Shown here: one piece after another, positions 26,101-33,840 of the stretch | How the letters are laid out: every line of letters begins with the position of its first letter | How positions within the stretch are numbered: the first letter of the stretch is position 1 | Source: Metabacillus idriensis | GTDB taxonomy: Bacteria > Bacillota > Bacilli > Bacillales > Bacillaceae | NCBI RefSeq assembly: GCF_009674765.1 | Contig: NZ_WKKF01000009.1 | Span: 1-64,000, forward strand | Direction of reading: 5' to 3' | Length of the DNA stretch: 64,000 bases | Translations under genes and position numbers: made by a program | The notes under the pieces: model-generated | Told to the model about the DNA's origin: nothing | Database searches by the model: none | The model's input: the letters and a program-made list of their open reading frames with translations, nothing else

Positions 26101-28942
26101 TTACACCGTGGGAGCAAACGTGAAAACGTCTAATCTAACAGGTACAGGCGCGCAAATTCGAGTCTACCCTCTTAATGCGTCAAAACAAACCATGTCAGAT
26201 GAAACAGGTAAGACCATTATTTTCACAACGTCAGCCTTAAAAGGAACGAATGACTGGACAAGGATTTCGGATTTCTTCCAGCTACCAAAAGATACAGCTT
26301 ACATTCGAATGGATCTATTGGTCACTGGAACAGGAACGGCTCATTTTGACAGTACGCAGTTTTTATATGGTGCGACGCTTGATAATTATTACAGCAATGA
26401 ATACGGCAGCATGGAATGGGACTATGATAAGTCAACCGATTACAGCAAGCTGTTTGCCCTTGGGACAGGGGACGGACTAACAACGGAAATGTCTCGTAGA
26501 GGTGACTCTTCTTTTAAATTAAATGGCGTAAGTACAATTGGTCGCTATTTTGGTCAATATGTAGACGTGCAAGGAAAAAAAGGAGATCCTCTCACAGTTT
26601 CTGGTTGGTCCTATGGCACGGATGTGAATCTAACAGGTGAATATGAATTACGATTATGGTTTATGTATACTGATGGAACAGAAGAAATGGTCAGTCTGCC
26701 GTTCAAAAAAGATATACTGGATCAATGGCAATTTGTGAAGCAAACGTTTCGAGCTACAAAAGATTTTAATCGAGTAAAAGTATATGGTGTTTTCAATAAA
26801 CAAAACGGAGCTGCCTTTTTCGACAACATAAAAGTAGAAGAGAATGGATCAACTACTATGGATGAGTATTCACCAGACGGAAACTTCAAAGTGAAAAGCA
26901 TTGATGCATTAAATCAGCAAGTAACATCGGCATATGATAATAATGGGAACGAAGTGTTATCTACAGATGAAGTGGGTCGGAAAACATCCTATCAGTATGA
27001 CTATTTAGATCGACTAAAGGCGACAATCCTTGTGAAAAGTTCAGAAAGTGATCCTGAAAGTATTAAAGTATCGTATGAACATGATGCACAAGGAAACATT
27101 AAAACAAGAACTGAACCACGTGGAAATCAAACAACATTTGAATACAATAAAGTGAATCAAGTCATAAAAGAAACGGACCCTTTAAATAAGTTTATTCGAT
27201 ATGATTATGATGAAAATGGCAACCTCTTAAAGGTGGAAAAAGGTAAGGGATCAGGTACCACTGAAACGGTTGTAGTAAAAGAAGAATTTAAATATGATCG
27301 TAAGAACCGCATTATAGAAAATTCAGTTGGCGGTAACACTCTATATACCTATGGATATGACCGTGCGGACAATCAAACGACTATAAAAGTTGCAACAGAT
27401 TCTCTGCCATACGCATTTGCGTACGATGAAAATAAGCGTTTAATTGCTGCAGAAGAGCCTGGCGGTTACAAACTTACTAATGGATATGAAAACAATACAA
27501 GTTCACCAAATCATGGACAACGAAAATCTCTTTCTGAAACGATAAATGGTGTACAAGAAACAACAACCTATCAATATGATATTCTAAAACGATTGACAAA
27601 AATTGAAGGACCACAAAAAAGAACGACAGAATTCTTTTATGATGAGAGCAATCAGCCTATTCGTATTAAAAATGGATCTTTAAATAGTTATTATGACTAC
27701 GATGAAGAGGGTAATTTAAAGCGCCAATCTTCACTAGGAAATAAGCCATTGACACTTGTGCATTCCTATTTCGCTGATGGGGATCTAAAGGACATAGAAG
27801 TGAATGGGAAAGCACAGTCTTACACGTACGATTTTGCGGAAAGGCTAGAATCATGGAAACATGATGGAACGACCACTTATTACTCGTATGATAAGTCTGG
27901 GAACTTATTAAATCCCAACGAGAAATCCCTTACATTTAATGGTGCAAATGAAGTCGAAGGATATACGTATGATGAGTCAGGAAATCTATTAAGAGATAGT
28001 AAGTATCAATATGAATGGAATCAAGAAGGAAACCTTAAGAATGTTAAAGATCTGACTGGTTCCGTTATTTCATCGTATACCTACCATCCAGATGGTTTAC
28101 GTAAGTCAAAAACAGTCAGTAATATGACCTATCACTATCATTACGATGATACAGAATTGGTAAGAATTACAGATGATCAAAAGAAAACAATTTGGTCCTT
28201 TACGTGGGTAAATGGAAAACCTGTAAGCTTAACAAATAAAAATGGTAATACATTCTATTATGTAACAAATTATCATGGAGACGTATTGCAAATTGTGGAT
28301 GGTAACGGTGTTGAGGTTGCAAGCTACAGTTACGATCCATGGGGAAATGTTCTATCGAAAAATGAAAATTCCGAATTAGATCAACAACCTTTAGGCTATG
28401 CAGGGTACTATATGGACAAAGAGACTAGCTTGTACTATCTCCAAGCTCGTTATTATGATCCTGAAACAGCGCGATTCATTTCAAGAGATCAAGATCCAGG
28501 AGATGGGGATGACCCAATCACTCAAAATGGGTATACGTATGCAGATAGCAATCCGATAATGTTGGTAGATCCAGATGGTAATAGAGCCAAACATCCATAT
28601 GACTTGGTTAAAGTATATATTTTTGTATATACTGGCAGTAAATATGTAAGAACTGCTATATATATTTACGCTAAAAATGCTACAAAAAAATATATAGGTA
28701 AAATATCAAAAAAACTTGCATTAGAATACAAGGAGAAGTACAAGAAAAAAAAGAAAGATAAGAAAAAAAATGGTACACCAGGCAATAACCAAGCTCAAAA
28801 CAAACAGTTTAAAGCAGTGGTTAATAAATATAAGCTTTCGAAATCAAAGGCAAGAGAGCTGCATGACGCAATAACAAAGAGAAACTACAGCTATAAAGAA
28901 ATAGATGAAATTGCTAAAGAAATAAAACGAGGAACTTGGTAA
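23147..28942 (+). CDS. WapA-like RHS/YD-repeat polymorphic toxin 2
   Basis: A second secreted repeat toxin, 1931 aa. It has a signal peptide (MKKTKRASKIIIQLMVFVLL onward), a Lys/Glu-rich stretch, a DNRLRE-type domain (TTVTWNTQPNYDKT shared with toxin 1), a DUF6531-like start, and YD repeats. Two carbohydrate-binding-like modules sit near residues 915-1230 (NRIQNSNFEGV). The RHS core is LGYAGYYMDKETSLYYLQAR near 1749, ending VDPDGN near 1812. The C-terminal about 120 residues contain a Lys-rich hinge (KKKKKDKKK) and end with SKSKARELHDAITKRNYSYK and EIDEIAKEI. That closing segment resembles the LHD.I....Y.EI element found at the end of many polymorphic toxins. Toxin chemistry is unknown. The tip is unrelated to that of toxin 1. 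The presumed immunity gene begins 21 nt downstream. Confidence 0.9.
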   Translation: MKKTKRASKIIIQLMVFVLLFTSVDVTVFSKTNDQVVENTEKAEKSKASQDDKKSVKITKERNEELRTEIPSLRTETAKVYENPDGTLTSEIMLEPIHYKDGKEWKEIDNTVVPSSSGTEVENKQNNFKVKFPKNPVKKGYTQLFSYKVLNNEILFGIDQVGESAKEHTKPQNVQLNSSENQVSYKDLFKDVDFDYVVDGSKVKENIVLKSYQGKNTFDFHIKGKNISAKKRADGLIEFSESKTGKFLFVIQRPYMFDSSGEKGSEGALTHNVTQDITQVNDGYVLTVTADENYLKDPKRVFPVTIDPWIDVFDAKDTYVSDKNPTTNTSNETLIYVGNDAARGKTRSLLKWTLPTISNAVVTGGEIGLRQYSSYSDETVYAHKLLAPYVPTTVTWNTQPNYDKTPAQFRSNFEWGKYNYFPIDDMVKEWNANSSSNHGVMLKYSDATEGTSGRKAFHSQESVEHTETTFTKPKLVVYYRAKELLGITDYWEYTPDLFQGEGTAVVNVINGNMVYDIGLLSLPGKTSAFDLKMVYNSRSTYQDAYGYGWTFNAGRRLIPSLDKKIVEYIDEEGTRLHFGKQQHDSATSYTPPEGVFLELNSTSDGGYTIKETDESVLTFDSLGRNTKIVDEKGNTILYTYDGTSNRITKISERYGTETTGRDLVLTYNASGLLEKIVDFKGTATTILYNNLNGKSRLESITYASNRTEKKKITFTYNDASQLVGVEDANGNKGSVEYDVSNRVQKIIDPRSADIFAQLSYPSVTETIFTDAKNLKTYYKNSGIDNQTVNVIEKSEDYQGPTQATTQYEWKKNSIVKEVEPNKVTGAPDPSIANTATYDEKGNLTSSQSPNNLSTDSTYDSKSNITKDTENGTTYEYVYDSKSNLISTSDHYRVVDYNDYDKYGNDVMSVSGTRITHNRIQNSNFEGVATNGEAESWSRRSIGTYQVDGSTAKHGKKSAKITLSASDSAGYFTQTIPVQKDEPSKYYTVGANVKTSNLTGTGAQIRVYPLNASKQTMSDETGKTIIFTTSALKGTNDWTRISDFFQLPKDTAYIRMDLLVTGTGTAHFDSTQFLYGATLDNYYSNEYGSMEWDYDKSTDYSKLFALGTGDGLTTEMSRRGDSSFKLNGVSTIGRYFGQYVDVQGKKGDPLTVSGWSYGTDVNLTGEYELRLWFMYTDGTEEMVSLPFKKDILDQWQFVKQTFRATKDFNRVKVYGVFNKQNGAAFFDNIKVEENGSTTMDEYSPDGNFKVKSIDALNQQVTSAYDNNGNEVLSTDEVGRKTSYQYDYLDRLKATILVKSSESDPESIKVSYEHDAQGNIKTRTEPRGNQTTFEYNKVNQVIKETDPLNKFIRYDYDENGNLLKVEKGKGSGTTETVVVKEEFKYDRKNRIIENSVGGNTLYTYGYDRADNQTTIKVATDSLPYAFAYDENKRLIAAEEPGGYKLTNGYENNTSSPNHGQRKSLSETINGVQETTTYQYDILKRLTKIEGPQKRTTEFFYDESNQPIRIKNGSLNSYYDYDEEGNLKRQSSLGNKPLTLVHSYFADGDLKDIEVNGKAQSYTYDFAERLESWKHDGTTTYYSYDKSGNLLNPNEKSLTFNGANEVEGYTYDESGNLLRDSKYQYEWNQEGNLKNVKDLTGSVISSYTYHPDGLRKSKTVSNMTYHYHYDDTELVRITDDQKKTIWSFTWVNGKPVSLTNKNGNTFYYVTNYHGDVLQIVDGNGVEVASYSYDPWGNVLSKNENSELDQQPLGYAGYYMDKETSLYYLQARYYDPETARFISRDQDPGDGDDPITQNGYTYADSNPIMLVDPDGNRAKHPYDLVKVYIFVYTGSKYVRTAIYIYAKNATKKYIGKISKKLALEYKEKYKKKKKDKKKNGTPGNNQAQNKQFKAVVNKYKLSKSKARELHDAITKRNYSYKEIDEIAKEIKRGTW

Positions 28943-28963
28943 AATGGAATAGGAGTTGAAGAA

Positions 28964-29479
28964 ATGAAATTAGAAATTGAAAATACTTTTCAGAATATAA
29001 TTGGTTTTCCATTAAATGGATCATCAAGATCATTAGATATGGCTAAATTTAATTTTGGTAAGTTAATTCAAGGGTTTGATAAATGGGGCAATGTAACTAT
29101 AGAGGCAGAATATTCATTGCACGTTCAGTGTAGTTGGAGACTATCAAATCAAAATAAAATAATAACTGCTTCAAAAGATATATATATACCGAGGTCCGAT
29201 ATAGATTTTGAAGATGATGATTTTGAATGGGAAGAAGAAGGTATGAATAGGTTTGATGAATTAATTGAATCTTTCTTAGCTGAAAAAAAGTCAAAAATAT
29301 ACGTTAGTGATACAACAGCAGATAATCTAGGTGGAATTAAAGTGTTTTTTTCAGATGGAACTGTTTTGGAAATTTTTCCGGATGAATCTACAGAAGATGA
29401 ATTTTGGAGACTTTTCAAACCTGGTAAACTAGATTCACACTTTGTTGTTACTGGTCTTGGTATAGAAAAAGATTGTTAA
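28964..29479 (+). CDS. Candidate immunity protein for toxin 2
   Basis: The 171-aa product is acidic, cytoplasmic, and begins MKLEIENTFQNIIGFPLNGS. It has a highly acidic centre (DFEDDDFEWEEE) and a C-terminal FFSDGTVLEIFPDESTEDEF segment. That acidic region could mask a basic toxin surface. It starts 21 nt after the toxin stop behind GGAG and ends before a perfect palindrome, so toxin and immunity form one transcript. I recognise no named immunity family. The assignment rests on gene order and composition. Confidence 0.7.
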   Translation: MKLEIENTFQNIIGFPLNGSSRSLDMAKFNFGKLIQGFDKWGNVTIEAEYSLHVQCSWRLSNQNKIITASKDIYIPRSDIDFEDDDFEWEEEGMNRFDELIESFLAEKKSKIYVSDTTADNLGGIKVFFSDGTVLEIFPDESTEDEFWRLFKPGKLDSHFVVTGLGIEKDC

Positions 29480-29598
29480 TATCTCTATCTAAATTATAAA
29501 AGATTATTGAAATAAGCCCCTGTAAAGTTACTTGGAGGGGATATAAGTATCCCATAGGGATAATGCCAAAATCGAGAGAAAATTTTCAATAAAGAGAT

Positions 29599-29630
29599 CC
29601 CGTTCGAAAAAGTACACTTTTTCGAACGGG
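29599..29630. repeat. Perfect 32-bp palindrome (terminator or recombinase site)
   Basis: CCCGTTCGAAAAAGT and ACTTTTTCGAACGGG are exact complements around a 2-nt centre (AC), followed by a T-rich tract. It can end the immunity transcript. The same half-site (ACTTTTT[C/T]GAACGG) recurs at 29711-29724, and CGTTCG/CGAACG recur at 29661-29666 and 29688-29693, which points to a protein-binding or recombination region as well. Confidence 0.7.
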
Positions 29631-29660
29631 TTATTTTTTTATTTTTTCATTTCTTTTTTT

Positions 29661-29724
29661 CGTTCGTTTAAGTATAAAATAATTATTCGAACGTTCTCTA
29701 TTTTACATACACTTTTTTGAACGG
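29661..29724. promoter_or_regulatory. Recombinase-type binding sites upstream of recombinase 1
   Basis: CGTTCG (29661-29666) and CGAACG (29688-29693) are inverted. ACTTTTTTGAACGG (29711-29724) repeats 13 of 14 bases of the palindrome arm at 29616-29629. Small serine resolvases have multi-site res regions directly upstream of their gene, and this layout fits. Confidence 0.5.
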
Positions 29725-29767
29725 ATTTGATAGAATTAGAGATAGAAAAGGGAAGAGGAGTAAAAAA

Positions 29768-30373
29768 ATGGATATTAGAAAATTTGGTTACATACGAGTC
29801 AGCAGCAAAGATCAAAATGAAGGACGTCAGTTGCAGGCAATGTTAGAAAATGGATTAAATGAACGAGATATCTTCTTAGATAAACAAAGTGGAAAAAATT
29901 TCAATCGAGAACAGTATCAGCTGCTGAAAAGAATGATTCGTAAGGGGGATGTTCTTTACATTCATTCTTTAGATCGCTTTGGACGGAACAAAGAGGAGAT
30001 TCTTCAAGAATGGAATGACATTACTAAAAATATTCAAGCAGATATTGTAGTGATGGATATGCCGTTACTAGACACTACTCAATATAAAGATAGCCTAGGT
30101 ACATTTATTGCTGACTTGGTTTTACAAATACTTTCCTGGATGGCTCAAGAAGAAAGAGACCGTATTCGAAAACGGCAGCGTGAGGGAATTGATGTTGCAT
30201 TGCAGAAAGGTGTTGTGTTTGGGCGACCAAAAATACAGGCTACAGAAGACTTTTATGAAATCTATACCAGATGGAAGGCCGGAGAGATGACAGCTGTAAA
30301 AGCTATGGATGCAATAGGTGTTAAAAAGACTACTTTTTATAAGTTGATTAAGGAATATGAAATCACATTATAG
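29768..30373 (+). CDS. Small serine recombinase 1 (resolvase/invertase family)
   Basis: The enzyme makes site-specific double-strand breaks through a 5' phosphoserine. The catalytic domain has YIRVSSKDQ (catalytic Ser near residue 11), SLDRFGRNKEEI (active-site Arg residues near 75) and the long E helix (ILSWMAQEERDRIRKRQREG). The C-terminus is a Hin-type helix-turn-helix (GEMTAVKAMDAIGVKKTTFY). At 201 aa it is a normal Tn3/Hin-class protein. I chose ATG 29768 (GGAAGAGGAG ends 7 nt upstream). An in-frame TTG at 29717 lies inside the repeat region. A 22-bp sequence right after its stop codon is shared with recombinase 2. Confidence 0.92.
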   Translation: MDIRKFGYIRVSSKDQNEGRQLQAMLENGLNERDIFLDKQSGKNFNREQYQLLKRMIRKGDVLYIHSLDRFGRNKEEILQEWNDITKNIQADIVVMDMPLLDTTQYKDSLGTFIADLVLQILSWMAQEERDRIRKRQREGIDVALQKGVVFGRPKIQATEDFYEIYTRWKAGEMTAVKAMDAIGVKKTTFYKLIKEYEITL

Positions 30374-30378
30374 CAGTT

Positions 30379-30400
30379 CACTATATAATAGAAGAAACTC
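30379..30400. repeat. 22-bp repeat following recombinase 1
   Basis: The repeat begins CACTATATAATAGAAGAAAC and lies 5 nt after the recombinase stop. It matches 34402-34423 at 21 of 22 positions in direct orientation. The two copies delimit about 4.0 kb. Confidence 0.75.
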
Positions 30401-30575
30401 GACAAAGTATCAGCCTTTGCTAATTGAAAGGCTTGGTTTATTCTTTTGAATATATCTCTATACAATGGAATCTGGTAAAATGAAAATAAATGTCAAAGGA
30501 GAAAATGTTCGCACAATAGGCAGAAGTTGTTCAAAGATGTACTTTTATAAATTGAGAATAGAGGCGTTAAATATA

Positions 30576-31685
30576 ATGGAATACAAAGGTGTCTTAGAAA
30601 CAACCATAAAAGAAACTTATCCCAAATATCTTCAAGAGAAAGTTAAAAAAAAGCTAGAAGCTAATCATATAGCTTCTTCTACTGATGATTTATTTACCTC
30701 CTCTGGTGAGAGTACTAAGCTGTCTGAGCAGTCCCTTACACAGCAGCTAATTACTGTTTTAAATGAAAAACCAGAAGAAACTATAAGTTGTATTCAGGAT
30801 TTAGAGTATTTTAATTCCTATAAGTATTCCACTTTATTCAATTTAAATAATTATAATGAGACATTATTGGAGAGAATGATTGAAAACAACTTAATTCTTC
30901 GCTATGATGAAGGACAGTGCGATTTTTGTACAGATTTCCAAGGATCTGATAGTATAAAACCAACTTTTAGAGTAATAAATGAAGAATTGGTTTGTTTAAA
31001 ATTCAGTAATCAAGTAACAGGTTATCTTCCTATTAGCGATAATAATAGCAGGACGATAAAATATCCCATTATGGTATTGATTCATAAGAGTCTAAATACA
31101 GTTGAAATTCGTTTAGATAAGATTAAAGGTTTTTTGAAAAACGGCGACGAATTCTTCTATAAGAAACAGATCACATTTATAAAAGAGTGGTTAGAGAGCT
31201 ACCTTAAATTAGAAATAAATCCGGTTAACTTACCTCCCGTAATAGAGTTTATGAGGCCAAAACTAACTGGTAATGGCGAAGTTAAAGTTACTGCTCAAGC
31301 AATGGACTTAGCTACTGGTGCCAAAGCTATTCTAGATACAGGAGTTAACGATGAGTTTGTATTGCCTTTACTAGGGGAATTAAAGAATTTAATACAAGAA
31401 AATTTTGACCTGTTTGATTCCAATGAACAGACACAACAGATTAAGGTTTTATTAAATAACTTCATTCTAGAAACCGAAGAAACAGCATTACTTCCATGGA
31501 TATCATTAACTTGGACAAACGAAATTAAGTCTAAAGCTGTAAAAGTAAAGTTTTCTTTCAACCCTGAATATACTTTGCTCCAATACTATGGCAATAATGC
31601 CGAAATGGAGAGAATGAATAATGTTACAAAATACATTATCGATAATCAAACAGAATATCTTAAACAACAAGTTAACTCCGAATAA
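30576..31685 (+). CDS. Unknown protein, first gene of a candidate defence operon
   Basis: The product is about 369 aa from ATG 30576 (AGAGG about 11 nt upstream). An upstream ATG at 30465 in the same frame would add 37 residues but has no good ribosome site. It is soluble, without signal peptide or membrane helix, and shows a CDFC pair near residue 110 and two mixed alpha/beta halves. I recognise no motif. Its last 65 nt overlap the next gene, so translation is coupled. A role as sensor or effector partner of the downstream nuclease is inferred from gene order only. Confidence 0.65.
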   Translation: MEYKGVLETTIKETYPKYLQEKVKKKLEANHIASSTDDLFTSSGESTKLSEQSLTQQLITVLNEKPEETISCIQDLEYFNSYKYSTLFNLNNYNETLLERMIENNLILRYDEGQCDFCTDFQGSDSIKPTFRVINEELVCLKFSNQVTGYLPISDNNSRTIKYPIMVLIHKSLNTVEIRLDKIKGFLKNGDEFFYKKQITFIKEWLESYLKLEINPVNLPPVIEFMRPKLTGNGEVKVTAQAMDLATGAKAILDTGVNDEFVLPLLGELKNLIQENFDLFDSNEQTQQIKVLLNNFILETEETALLPWISLTWTNEIKSKAVKVKFSFNPEYTLLQYYGNNAEMERMNNVTKYIIDNQTEYLKQQVNSE

Positions 31686-31992
31686 AGCGGATATATTTAT
31701 TAAATTACTATCAAGATATGATAATAAACGAAATAAATATATTTATCCTGGTGTTATTATAAGGCATCTAGGAATTACCATGAGAGAAGCATATTTAATT
31801 CTTAATGAAATAGAGCAATTGAAAATAATTGAGAAGGTTTATGAAGTGTTCTGTCCAAAATGCAAATATTCTACAGGTAATATATATAATAGTATTAGTG
31901 AAATACCTGATGAATACAATTGCGATGAATGTGAAACAGAATTCCAAACGCTAGACGGGGTTATAATTCTTTATAAGGTGATTACTGAATGA
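31621..31992 (+). CDS. Winged-helix/zinc-ribbon protein
   Basis: The 123-aa product has a helical N-terminal half that looks like a winged helix (YIYPGVIIRHLGITMREAYL, then ILNEIEQLKIIEKVY). A zinc ribbon follows, with CPKC near residue 76 and CDEC near residue 99. Both features suggest nucleic-acid recognition. The gene starts inside the 3' end of the preceding gene and overlaps the nuclease gene by 4 nt (ATGA), so the three are one tightly coupled operon. It may be the DNA- or RNA-binding subunit. No known family is recognised. Confidence 0.7.
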   Translation: MLQNTLSIIKQNILNNKLTPNKADIFIKLLSRYDNKRNKYIYPGVIIRHLGITMREAYLILNEIEQLKIIEKVYEVFCPKCKYSTGNIYNSISEIPDEYNCDECETEFQTLDGVIILYKVITE

Positions 31993-32672
31993 TAGAAGGT
32001 AAGGGTTACCATCTCAAAGAATTTATTTTAGCATTTGCAGACGAAAAAATAAATGATGTTGCTCAAATCCTGACTTTTACTGGGGAAGATCAGAAAAAAT
32101 ACATAAAGCTTCTTGAAACCTTTAAAGAAACTAATAGCTCACAATCATCTACAAAAGAAAAGGGAAAGGCATTAGAAGAGATTGTTCAGTTTATTTTAGA
32201 TAAATCAGCAGTTTTTGAAGTATACTCTAATGTGCGCACAAGCTCTAATGAAATAGACATCCTAGCAAGACTTAATGCTAAAGGGAAATATTTCAAGGGG
32301 CAAGGCCTGCTAGACTTTCATGATTCATTCCTATCTGAATGTAAAAACTATAACAAAAAAGTTGATGTAACTTGGGTTGGGAAATTTTATTCTCTAGTAA
32401 AGTATACTAAGAATAATTTAGGTATACTTTTCAGCTATAAAGGTCTTTCTGGGGATAAATGGCATAACGCAGTCGGCCTCACAAAAAAAATTTATCTTTT
32501 AGAAGAAGATGAACGTTATATAATCGATTTTAACTATAATGATTTTAAAAAACTTTCCGAAGGGAAAAGTTTTATTGAACTTATTACAGAAAAAATCTTC
32601 AATTTAAAGAATGATACCTCTATTCAAAGCTTTATTTCTGAACATCCTAATCAAAAACTTTTTCCAAAATAA
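31989..32672 (+). CDS. Mrr-like PD-(D/E)XK nuclease
   Basis: The 227-aa protein contains a restriction-endonuclease fold in its middle. The helix EKGKALEEIVQFILDKSAVF is followed by NVRTSSNEIDILARL (catalytic Asp of the PD position) and, about 38 residues later, FLSECKNYNKKVDVTWVGKF (E-x-K motif with SECKNY). That is the order of Mrr/type IV and related nucleases. The N-terminal 50 residues are a separate helical part. It is the third gene of a coupled operon and probably supplies the cutting activity of a defence module. The target is unknown. It could also be a type II-like enzyme, but no methyltransferase lies nearby. Confidence 0.75.
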   Translation: MIEGKGYHLKEFILAFADEKINDVAQILTFTGEDQKKYIKLLETFKETNSSQSSTKEKGKALEEIVQFILDKSAVFEVYSNVRTSSNEIDILARLNAKGKYFKGQGLLDFHDSFLSECKNYNKKVDVTWVGKFYSLVKYTKNNLGILFSYKGLSGDKWHNAVGLTKKIYLLEEDERYIIDFNYNDFKKLSEGKSFIELITEKIFNLKNDTSIQSFISEHPNQKLFPK

Positions 32673-32733
32673 AAGGCAGATTATTTATTAACGGGTTAGG
32701 TTGATGATTACAATAAATTAAATAGCATACAAA

Positions 32734-32767
32734 AAGAGGTCTAACTCACATATGAATTAGATCTCTT
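32734..32767. terminator. Hairpin after the defence operon
   Basis: AAGAGGTCTAACTC and GAATTAGATCTCTT pair with few mismatches around a short loop, 62 nt after the nuclease stop codon. The T-run is weak, so termination is only likely. Confidence 0.45.
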
Positions 32768-32860
32768 AGTTGATGTTTAAGGGATATTAGGCATTCTGAA
32801 GATATAGACCTCACGCTATAATTATTTAGATAATGAAAAATAAAAAACAAACAGGCACAA

Positions 32861-32891
32861 TAAAAATAGCTAAGAAAGAAATCTTAGCTAT
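32861..32891 (-). terminator. Terminator of the minus-strand gene at 32912
   Basis: ATAGCTAAGA (32866-32875) and TCTTAGCTAT (32882-32891) are perfect complements. On the minus strand the stem is followed by a short T-run. Confidence 0.7.
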
Positions 32892-32911
32892 ATCGGGGGA
32901 GGAAGGTTCTT

Positions 32912-33553
32912 TTAATATCGGTACTTAATAGTGAATTCAGGATCAACTTGATAATAGAAGCTTACTACAGATAAGCCATTACTAAAGGAATGTGAATCAT
33001 CATCTACAATTACCGTTCCTGAAATATCTTTACCATTGGTTTGATCGTAATCGCAAACTGCTCCAGCAGGTAATACAGCTGTTAAACGAACTGTCCCTCT
33101 TGGCATATTAAAGCCTTTAAAAGGTATGGTCTGATAGATGTAATAATGACCGTCCAAATCATCTGGATAAATAGAATAAGTATAACTGAGGTGATATACA
33201 CCTGAAGAAATTTCCTCTAATTTAACAGGATCCATATACATTGCAGATAGTCCTAATAAGGCATCTGATCTGACTCCTTCAATGGAACCATTTGCAACTT
33301 GAAGAGCATAATCCTGTACTTCCTGAACTACTACTGACTTTGGAATTGGTGCAAATTGGACTTTTCCCGCCTTGAAAAATTCCAAATCTTGCTCTGGAAT
33401 TTTCTTCAATCCAGGTACAAGAAATTCTTCGTTTTCAGGTAAGGAACTCTCGAGTTGAAAGTAAGTTTCTACCCTGACCGTATCATATTGCTTCCCGTAT
33501 CTTGATGTAGGGGTAATAGTTAACACTGTATCTTGCATTAAACAATTATACAT
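32912..33553 (-). CDS. Hypothetical protein within the recombinase-bounded cassette
   Basis: The 213-aa product starts MYNCLMQDTVLTITPTSRYG behind GGAGAGGAG. It has no signal peptide or membrane helix and is rich in beta-forming residues and Tyr/Val. A central segment (YHLSYTYSIYPDDLDGHYYI) and an acidic C-terminal part (VIVDDDSHSF) are notable. I recognise no family. A beta-sandwich protein is likely. It is transcribed towards the defence operon and shares no promoter with it. It may be cargo of the same mobile cassette. Confidence 0.6.
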   Translation of the reverse strand: MYNCLMQDTVLTITPTSRYGKQYDTVRVETYFQLESSLPENEEFLVPGLKKIPEQDLEFFKAGKVQFAPIPKSVVVQEVQDYALQVANGSIEGVRSDALLGLSAMYMDPVKLEEISSGVYHLSYTYSIYPDDLDGHYYIYQTIPFKGFNMPRGTVRLTAVLPAGAVCDYDQTNGKDISGTVIVDDDSHSFSNGLSVVSFYYQVDPEFTIKYRY

Positions 33554-33678
33554 ATTCCATTCTCCTCTCCTTTACTCCCCATTCAATTATATAACATAAT
33601 AGTAAAATAATCCCTTTAATTGTAAAATATTTATAATTGGTATGTCTTATCATTTCAATTTTATTTATTAGGTGATTT

Positions 33679-33783
33679 GTAACTTAATCGGTCGTTTTTG
33701 TTACATGATAAGTAACTTTATAAAAACATCCATAAACTCAGGAAATTGATGTAACAAAAATATGTAACAAAACAAAATGTAAC
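33679..33783. promoter_or_regulatory. Six GTAAC motifs upstream of recombinase 2
   Basis: GTAAC or its complement occurs at 33679, 33700 (inverted), 33712, 33751, 33764 and 33779. Three of the copies read ATGTAACA. The cluster ends 57 nt before the recombinase start, the position of a res-type recombination or autoregulation region. Confidence 0.55.
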
Positions 33784-33840
33784 ATTATGATATTTTTATA
33801 GTTTTTGATACAATAGAATAAAAAAAGGAGACATTAAACT

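Noticed and set aside
11718-28942. CRISPR array or tandem DNA repeats within the RHS genes
   Set aside because: The repetition is at protein level (YD motifs). The DNA repeats are not of constant length with unique spacers.
31989-32672. Complete restriction-modification system
   Set aside because: No methyltransferase or specificity subunit is found near the nuclease. A type IV-like or new module fits better.
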